Notes under the pieces: model-generated
What the model was told of the DNA's origin: nothing
What the model saw: only the letters and a program-made list of their open reading frames with translations
The model's database searches: none
Part shown: piece by piece, positions 12,857 through 18,101 of the stretch
Layout: the number at the start of each line of letters is the position of its first letter
Numbering within the stretch: position 1 is the first letter of the stretch
Assembly (NCBI GenBank): GCA_964415435.1
Contig: CAYPZT010000022.1
Location: 1 to 18,101 of the forward strand
Source of the DNA: CAYPZT01 sp964415435
GTDB taxonomy: Bacteria > Patescibacteriota > Microgenomatia > UBA1406 > GWC2-37-13
Direction: 5' to 3'
Length of the DNA stretch: 18,101 nt
Translations under genes and position numbers: made by a program

Positions 12857-14896
12857 TTATTGCGCTCCAGGTGAAGCCTCTGGGGGGAGTTGGATCTTCG
12901 GGTCAACCGCATCCTGTGCAGGAGTGGGGAGGGTGAGCTCTTTGGGCTGGCCTTGACTTTGCTCCTGTGTCTCTTCGGGAAGTTTCTTTTTGAACTCCTC
13001 AAGATCAGTTTGGGCACGAGTTATATCTGCCTTATCTGTCTGTGGATTCAGGAGTGTAAGAGTTGTCTGCATTGCAGCAACCGCTCTTGGATAATCTCCT
13101 GTCTGATATGCTGCCCATGCCAGATTGTAGTATGCATTTGCCCAATCAGCTTTAAGTGCGACCGCCTGCTCAAACATTCGTAATGCCTCTGGAAAGTTAT
13201 TCAAAGAGTAGTACACGCCGCCCAGACTTAATCTGTAGCTCGGGTTCTGAGGATCAGCCACAATGGCTCTTTGATAGGAGGAAACGGTCCAGACATCTGC
13301 GCCTTCGGCAACAGTCAGGACATTTCTGTATATAGCTGCCAGATTATCCCAGTTTGTTGATTTTTGCGGATTTAGTGCGACAGCTGCCTTTGCTTCCTCG
13401 ATAGCCGCTTGGACAGCCTGTGCTATGATCTGTCTATCTTCCTCACTAATCGTTGCCTGTTTATTTTCTCCGCTCTGCTGCTGGAGTGCTCGCTGAGCTA
13501 CGTTGTTGGCCAATAGCAAGTTGGTCTGGGCAAAGTTAATATGATACCGTTCAATGTAGGGGTTGAGGACTATCGCATTCTGCTGGTTAACGTACAGATC
13601 ACGGGCGTTGTTTTGAGCTATCGCATCGAGTGCTTTCTTAAATTTGTATTCCGCCAGATAGGTTCGACCCAGAAAGTACGATCCCATGCCTACAAATACG
13701 ACTCCTAGGAGTGCAATGCTAAGGTATAAGGGCAGAATATGTGACACGTCATAGCTGACAGCCTTTTGCTCGTCGCTTTTTTCGGTGGCAAACAGGCTGA
13801 AGAAAATAACAAGAAGAAAGAATACAACAAGAGACGGAGGCAGGAGAAGGAGTACTCCTAAAAGAAACAGTCCAGGCAAGAGGAGCGGATTCAGGCCGCG
13901 ACCTTTATTGAAATCGATATGCTTTACTGCAACAATCAGCAGAAGAACAAATGCAATTAACCCCAGAAGTCCGGTTTCGCTCAAGATGTGAAGGAAAGTT
14001 GAGCGCGCAACAACGAAATAGCTTGTCTGCCATAAGCCAGACTGATTGTATGCGGCATCCTTTACTTGTGTAAAGATCGCAGGAAAATTGTCCACGCCTA
14101 TTCCAAACAGCGCAGTCATTGGGTTTTTGAGGATCTCAACACCTGCATACCAGGATAGTCGTAAAGGAGGAAGAATGAGTCCGCCTGTTCTGGACGCTTC
14201 GTAGAGTGTATAAAGCGTGAGAAGAAAAGCCACTGCCGAAAGCGCAAGAGTAATCATGTAGAAAATACGCATGCCTGCAGAAGGGCCTTTTTCAACGGAG
14301 TCAGATCTTCTCGTGCGAAGTGCGATCATGAGATGGGCAATAACCATGCTTACGACAAAGCCTAAGAATATGGCTAAATCAAGTTGTGAACCAAGAGGAG
14401 AAAAATTTTTCGTCTGTAGAAATAAAAGCCCTGAAGGTAGAGATACGCTTTGCAGCGGGTTTAGGAAGAAAAAAATCGCACTCACAGAGAGGGCGAGCGC
14501 TGAAGCATAAAGCGCGGTCAGGATAAGCTCTACTTTTCTGCGTGAAGCATAAAAGTAGAATACTGCAAGAGTCAGAACCATTACAAAACCAAAACTTGGA
14601 GATAGGAGCGCCTGTACTTTGTTCGTGGACGTAATAATTGTCGATAAAGCGACCGCAATAATAAAAAGCAGAAACGCATTATCGAAAATTCCTCTTTCCC
14701 AGACGATTTTTTTCGTAACGAGAAACTCTATGACTGAGATGAGGATAAGAACAAGACAGCCTGCCGCCAGTAAGTACAGTTTGTTCGTGACAAAGAACTC
14801 CTGCGTTAGCGGAAGAAAAAACAAAGGGAAAAGGAATGTCATGCCTGCTAGGATAAGTGACTTTACCTTAGCAAATAAAGAAGAATTTTGTGACAT
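12857..14896 (-). CDS. O-antigen ligase/PglL-like membrane protein with C-terminal TPRs
   Basis: This 679-residue protein has about a dozen hydrophobic helices in residues 1-410, a large extracytoplasmic loop around 235-300, then a TPR region (about 415-625) and a Gln/Pro-rich tail. The loop contains SRTGG, ALFGIGVDNFPAIF and STFLHILSETGLLGLIAF, matching the Wzy_C pattern of O-antigen ligases, polymerases and pilin O-oligosaccharyltransferases, which move lipid-linked glycans to acceptors. In WaaL-type enzymes a histidine precedes the x-FL-x-x-L-x-E-T-G motif; here that position is R298, so the chemistry may differ. The TPRs could bind the acceptor protein. The neighbouring prepilin-like protein with a Ser/Thr/Pro linker is an attractive target (inference). 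Confidence 0.85.
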   Translation of the reverse strand: MSQNSSLFAKVKSLILAGMTFLFPLFFLPLTQEFFVTNKLYLLAAGCLVLILISVIEFLVTKKIVWERGIFDNAFLLFIIAVALSTIITSTNKVQALLSPSFGFVMVLTLAVFYFYASRRKVELILTALYASALALSVSAIFFFLNPLQSVSLPSGLLFLQTKNFSPLGSQLDLAIFLGFVVSMVIAHLMIALRTRRSDSVEKGPSAGMRIFYMITLALSAVAFLLTLYTLYEASRTGGLILPPLRLSWYAGVEILKNPMTALFGIGVDNFPAIFTQVKDAAYNQSGLWQTSYFVVARSTFLHILSETGLLGLIAFVLLLIVAVKHIDFNKGRGLNPLLLPGLFLLGVLLLLPPSLVVFFLLVIFFSLFATEKSDEQKAVSYDVSHILPLYLSIALLGVVFVGMGSYFLGRTYLAEYKFKKALDAIAQNNARDLYVNQQNAIVLNPYIERYHINFAQTNLLLANNVAQRALQQQSGENKQATISEEDRQIIAQAVQAAIEEAKAAVALNPQKSTNWDNLAAIYRNVLTVAEGADVWTVSSYQRAIVADPQNPSYRLSLGGVYYSLNNFPEALRMFEQAVALKADWANAYYNLAWAAYQTGDYPRAVAAMQTTLTLLNPQTDKADITRAQTDLEEFKKKLPEETQEQSQGQPKELTLPTPAQDAVDPKIQLPPEASPGAQ

Positions 14897-14903
14897 ATAT
14901 TTG

Positions 14904-14932
14904 AGTGTAAATGGTGGCTAAAGCGAATGCAA
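14904..14932 (-). promoter_or_regulatory. Promoter of the Wzy-like gene
   Basis: On the minus strand TTGCAT (14927-14932), a 17-bp spacer and TACACT (14904-14909) lie so that transcription would start at or next to the ATG at 14896. No SD is present, so a leaderless mRNA is likely. Confidence 0.45.
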
Positions 14933-14959
14933 CAGTAAATTACTATATTTTCCTATTTC

Positions 14960-15877
14960 TTACTGACAATAGCAACGCACTCTCGTATACAGGAATGGCC
15001 AGCTGTTGCAGCAGCCATTTCCGCCCGAGGTACAGCCCGATCCGGCCGATGTATTACAAGATATATCAGAGTATCCCTGGTAAGTGTAGTTGCTTTCCGA
15101 ACTATAGCAGGTTTTGCCTTGAGCCTGGCAGTACGCACTGCAGCTTGACCAGTCAGACTGATGGATGCAGCTTCCTGTGATGGGCGTGGGGGTGGGGGTT
15201 GCATTTGGGTTCGTGGTTGGTGTTGGGGTAAGCGAGGGTTGGGGGCCCGACGGTGTGGTCGGCACTGCAGTAGGTACAGTAGTGGGGCCGCCGGTAGTAG
15301 TCGGGAACGGGGTCGGTGTGGTCTGAAGAGGATTTCGTTCAAGACCGATATTGGGACTCGACACACCATAATTATATTGATATGATGGTCCGCATCCCGA
15401 ATAGCAGCCGAGGCTTGCAATGACAGGGTCCGTGTCGATCTGAAGATCGCTGTAGAGTCTGAACCAGGTGGGACAGCTTATATTTTGGGTTTGATAAAGA
15501 TAGTTGTGACGGGGAAACTCAGGATCACAGGGAAGCCGGTCGATGTGGTTGAGAAGATCATTGGGAGAATTTGCGTGAGTGCCGCAGATATTGCAGGTAA
15601 CGCTATTACTTGCTCCTGCAACAGGTCCATCGTAGCAGATTTGTGCCGGAGTAGGATAGCAGTTTTTGTCGTTGTACCAGTCCTCCAATTTTTTGGAGAG
15701 GGTTGTCAGATCGGTTTTTCTTCTTGAGTCAAAACTTTTATTCAGTTGCTTCTGGGGATCAATAAGTGCAATTACTGTAACGGCAAGAGTCACCACGACG
15801 CTAACAACAATAAGAACCTCCATGAGGCTGAAAGCAGAAATAGGAGTAAGACGACTTATGGCTTTATCTATTTTCAT
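14960..15877 (-). CDS. Type IV prepilin-like Cys-rich secreted protein
   Basis: This 305-residue protein has a type IV prepilin N-terminus: a 15-residue basic leader (MKIDKAISRLTPISA), then FSLMEVLIVVSVVVTLAV with the conserved Glu at +5 (E20). The residue before the cleavage site is Ala, not the usual Gly. The first globular part holds several cysteines (NCYPTPAQIC, VTCNICG, LGCYSGCG). A Thr/Pro-rich linker (about 184-236, PTPFPTTTGG to ATPTPTPITG) leads to a compact C-terminal domain of about 70 residues with ten cysteines, probably five disulfides. It looks like a minor pilin carrying an adhesin-like tip domain on the cell surface. It follows the giant surface protein by 37 bp and precedes the PglL-like gene, whose product might glycosylate the linker (inference). 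Confidence 0.8.
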   Translation of the reverse strand: MKIDKAISRLTPISAFSLMEVLIVVSVVVTLAVTVIALIDPQKQLNKSFDSRRKTDLTTLSKKLEDWYNDKNCYPTPAQICYDGPVAGASNSVTCNICGTHANSPNDLLNHIDRLPCDPEFPRHNYLYQTQNISCPTWFRLYSDLQIDTDPVIASLGCYSGCGPSYQYNYGVSSPNIGLERNPLQTTPTPFPTTTGGPTTVPTAVPTTPSGPQPSLTPTPTTNPNATPTPTPITGSCIHQSDWSSCSAYCQAQGKTCYSSESNYTYQGYSDISCNTSAGSGCTSGGNGCCNSWPFLYTRVRCYCQ

Positions 15878-15914
15878 ATCTAGTTTCGAACGTCCAATTT
15901 TGGCTTCTCTTCGT

Positions 15915-18101
15915 TTAATTCACAATCCACCAGTTGAAGTGTATATCGTTTGAAACCGAACCGTCAATAGCAACCTTAAAATATGGTTTACAGTTGTTGG
16001 TTGTGGGCTGTTCATTAGCAGAACATGATTGTTTTTGTGCAACATAAAGAGTCTTTCCAAGAGTAGGTGAGGTTGCCGTAACGTAGATAAGCGACTGATC
16101 CGTAACTTTTTCGTTATAAACAAGTACTTCAGGTGATCCGGTAGGCATAAGCGCTACACCTGCAGTCTGAGATTCTGTCTTAATGGATGGAGCGAAAATT
16201 CCATTTTCATTAAACGTTTCATTCGCAGATGCGATGACGGCAGAATTGGTTGCTTCGAGATATTTATCAAACGCGACGCCATTTTTGAAGAATGCCGATC
16301 CTGAGGCGTCGATTGAGGCAACCTCACTGCCTTGAGCGTTTTTGATGGCGAGTTTTGATTCATTGTCTGAGGCTGAGCTAAGTTTTACGTTCACGTCCTC
16401 ACCATCTGCGAGCGCTCTTATTTCTCCGGTCTGGACACCGCCCTTGGCTATGACCGTGCCTTGAGTCGTGATATTTCCATTCTTGGCGATCACAACCTGT
16501 CCGTCAAAGATGTTTATGGTATTGAGTGCACTCAACTTCAGATCGGAGCTAAGAGCAAGGATCGAATTATTTTCGAATAGGAGTGTGCCGACCATAGCGG
16601 AGTTTGATACGGTGAGGTTATATAGATTACTGTTGCCCGTTACGGTCAGCGTATCCGTTGTCAGCCTTGAAAGGGTTGCCGAATCTGTCGCAAGAAGCGG
16701 CATGTTTTCAGGAAGGGCCTGGTAGTAGGTGGGGTCCGGGATAGGCTGATTTCGAAGGTCGGCCAATATACGCTGTACGTCATTTACATTCGAAGACAGA
16801 TTGGAAAGATTTGCAGATTGGCTTGAGACCTGACTCTCAAGATTTGAGATGTTTTCCGCTTCTACTCGTCCGGCTACAAGTCTTCCTGAGATTGTAGCTT
16901 CATTCGTGTTTAGTGAGCCGGCAATGAGTGCTCCGGAAACACTGGCTTCCTTCGCGGCAAGTGTGCCGCTGAATGTGGCGTTTCCGGCAGAGTCGATCGA
17001 GGCTACGGTTTTGTTTCCAAGTCCCTTAATGATAAGTTTGGCAAGCTCACCCGAACCAGTCGGCGCAGTTTGCGAAAGATTTACGGTGAGGTCTTTATCT
17101 TGCGGTTTGATTTCGTTTGTTTCAACCGTATCGATCTCTGCGGTTTCGTTTACTGTGAGATTATCAGCCTCGATAACAGGTGAAGTAATTTTTTCGTTGA
17201 CCAGGAGTGTGTCAAAGCGACCAGTAAGAGAAGATAATTGTTCGGACGTGATATTTTTCGCAACGAGGATATTTTTAACGAATGCATTTTCTGCAGTCAG
17301 ATAGCCTGCGGTTACTTTTCCGGATACAATTTGTGCGTAGTTACCAATTTTTTGTATCACTTGACCGGCTGAATTTACCAAGCTAAATGAGCCTGTGGAA
17401 ATGTTATTAGTATCGTTTGTCAGATTGCCGTTATAAGTGACAGGCTGACTTGAGTCGCTTCTTAGTTCGACCGTTCCATTTGAAGCGATATACATATCGG
17501 GATCGTGCCATGATTTGCTGACGTACGTCATAATGTGTTCTTTACCGCTAGGATTCCATGCTTCCATAGCTGTCCCTATGATATAGCCCAATGCTGTTGC
17601 TTTTCTGAGATAACCTGGTCGTGCTGAGGCGGCGAGTGGGTCTCCTGCTCTGATGGGGTCGGAGTCGGGATCAATTTTGCTGTTTACCTGACCTAACAGT
17701 CCTACGATGACTTTACTACTGTTGCCATTCCCATCTTCAATGCTATTTCCAACAAATCCGGCATTTTCAGAGATAACTCCAAGAGGGGTATCGCCAAACC
17801 TAGCTTTCACAACCTTACCTTCATTATTTAAGGCGACTACTTCACCGCTTTGGAGATTTGTTTCCCCAGCTGTAAAGTACTCTGCGAAGTCGGCCGCGTT
17901 GGTGACATACTGTACACCTGTTGTGCCAACCATACGGACAGAACCTATACCGGTACCCTGTCCACTGCCGTTACTGACATTGGAATAGAACTGGATGAGA
18001 CGTGACTGTGACGGGTTTGATGAGGTTGAACCGATACCTATGCGTACCACGGCAAGTGTACCTCCCACTCCCCGGTTTACAAATGTTGCAACCGGTGTCG
18101 T
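15915..18101 (-). CDS. Large surface/tail-fibre-like repeat protein, 5' part missing
   Basis: The frame is open through the window edge, so only the C-terminal 728 residues are seen. A GTG at 18068 is in frame but need not be a start. Residues about 67-195 resemble the phage tail-spike/Peptidase_G2-like module: ADFAEYFTAGETNLQSGEVV, TPLGVISENAGFVGN, then DPIRAGDPLAASARPGYL and GYIIGTAMEAW. Beta-rich repeats follow, with two copies of the pattern VASID-x-[AS]-G-[NS]-A-x-F (KTVASIDSAGNATFSG and SEVASIDASGSAFFKN). A heptad-like segment (NLESQVSSQSANLSNLSSNV) suggests a trimeric coiled coil. The C-terminus ends YFKVAIDGSVSNDIHFNWWI-VN with one cysteine pair nearby. This is most likely a secreted, trimeric cell-surface fibre. 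The family assignment is by resemblance. Confidence 0.7.
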   Translation of the reverse strand, partial: TTPVATFVNRGVGGTLAVVRIGIGSTSSNPSQSRLIQFYSNVSNGSGQGTGIGSVRMVGTTGVQYVTNAADFAEYFTAGETNLQSGEVVALNNEGKVVKARFGDTPLGVISENAGFVGNSIEDGNGNSSKVIVGLLGQVNSKIDPDSDPIRAGDPLAASARPGYLRKATALGYIIGTAMEAWNPSGKEHIMTYVSKSWHDPDMYIASNGTVELRSDSSQPVTYNGNLTNDTNNISTGSFSLVNSAGQVIQKIGNYAQIVSGKVTAGYLTAENAFVKNILVAKNITSEQLSSLTGRFDTLLVNEKITSPVIEADNLTVNETAEIDTVETNEIKPQDKDLTVNLSQTAPTGSGELAKLIIKGLGNKTVASIDSAGNATFSGTLAAKEASVSGALIAGSLNTNEATISGRLVAGRVEAENISNLESQVSSQSANLSNLSSNVNDVQRILADLRNQPIPDPTYYQALPENMPLLATDSATLSRLTTDTLTVTGNSNLYNLTVSNSAMVGTLLFENNSILALSSDLKLSALNTINIFDGQVVIAKNGNITTQGTVIAKGGVQTGEIRALADGEDVNVKLSSASDNESKLAIKNAQGSEVASIDASGSAFFKNGVAFDKYLEATNSAVIASANETFNENGIFAPSIKTESQTAGVALMPTGSPEVLVYNEKVTDQSLIYVTATSPTLGKTLYVAQKQSCSANEQPTTNNCKPYFKVAIDGSVSNDIHFNWWIVN

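Noticed and set aside
15161..15385. Plus-strand ORF over the Thr/Pro linker
   Set aside because: It is the antisense shadow of the repetitive linker of the prepilin-like gene, with low-complexity Gly/Arg/Cys translation.
18066..18068. GTG at 18068 as the start of the surface protein
   Set aside because: The frame continues to the window edge and there is no signal peptide after the GTG, so the gene almost certainly starts outside the window.
1..18101. Recoded TGA (Gracilibacteria/Absconditabacteria code)
   Set aside because: TGA ends several well-defined genes at the expected lengths (VIT-like, VOC, the ABC ATPase and one permease), and no in-frame TGA interrupts conserved proteins.

Overview
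The window looks like a chromosomal piece of a Candidate Phyla Radiation (Patescibacteria) bacterium, most likely a Microgenomates-type lineage. The clues are moderate GC, standard stop-codon use (TGA is a stop), very tight gene packing, an O-antigen-ligase-like protein fused to TPRs, secreted proteins with TPTP linkers, and a giant surface protein ending in FNWWIVN. The taxonomic call is inference from protein style; no rRNA is present. No rRNA, tRNA, CRISPR array, transposase or prophage is visible.

Layout. (1) 1-1362, plus strand: the 3' part of a VIT1/CCC1-type metal transporter, translationally coupled (ATGA overlap) to a DMT/EamA exporter. (2) 1359-2446: a nucleoside-deoxyribosyltransferase-like protein carrying a ribbon-helix-helix (RHH) tail, divergent from a VOC/glyoxalase-fold protein. 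The 89-bp spacer between them carries a perfect 13-bp inverted repeat pair. (3) 2424-6475, minus strand: an ABC-2 exporter operon (two permeases, one ATPase), a single-pass membrane protein, and methionyl-tRNA formyltransferase. (4) 6476-6934: a gene-poor stretch with a consensus promoter (TTGACA-N18-TATACT) leading exactly into a roughly 185-nt structured RNA, then the rho promoter and two tiny leader ORFs. (5) 6935-8278: rho. (6) 8279-9999: a CsoR/CstR-family regulator with no histidine, preceded by a perfect 24-bp palindrome lying on a consensus promoter and followed by thioredoxin reductase. (7) 10137-11429: glutamate dehydrogenase with an unusual four-cysteine insert, then a GC-rich hairpin element. 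(8) 11762-18101, minus strand: an envelope block with a LysM/M23 endopeptidase, a Wzy/PglL-like ligase with TPRs, a prepilin-like Cys-rich protein, and a large surface protein with a phage-tail-fibre-like domain that runs off the window.

How it fits together. The envelope block plausibly makes, decorates and remodels cell-surface appendages. The CsoR-like/TrxB pair looks like a thiol or persulfide stress module. The ABC operon is a generic export system. Several genes have good -10 hexamers only 6-14 nt from their start codons and lack Shine-Dalgarno sites, which suggests leaderless or very short-leader mRNAs, whereas genes inside the ABC operon use clear SD sequences.

The most interesting points are the structured RNA upstream of rho, which carries short RNase P-like blocks but is far too short for a normal RNase P RNA; the self-regulation candidates at the RHH fusion and the CsoR-like gene; and the GC-rich hairpin element after gdhA.
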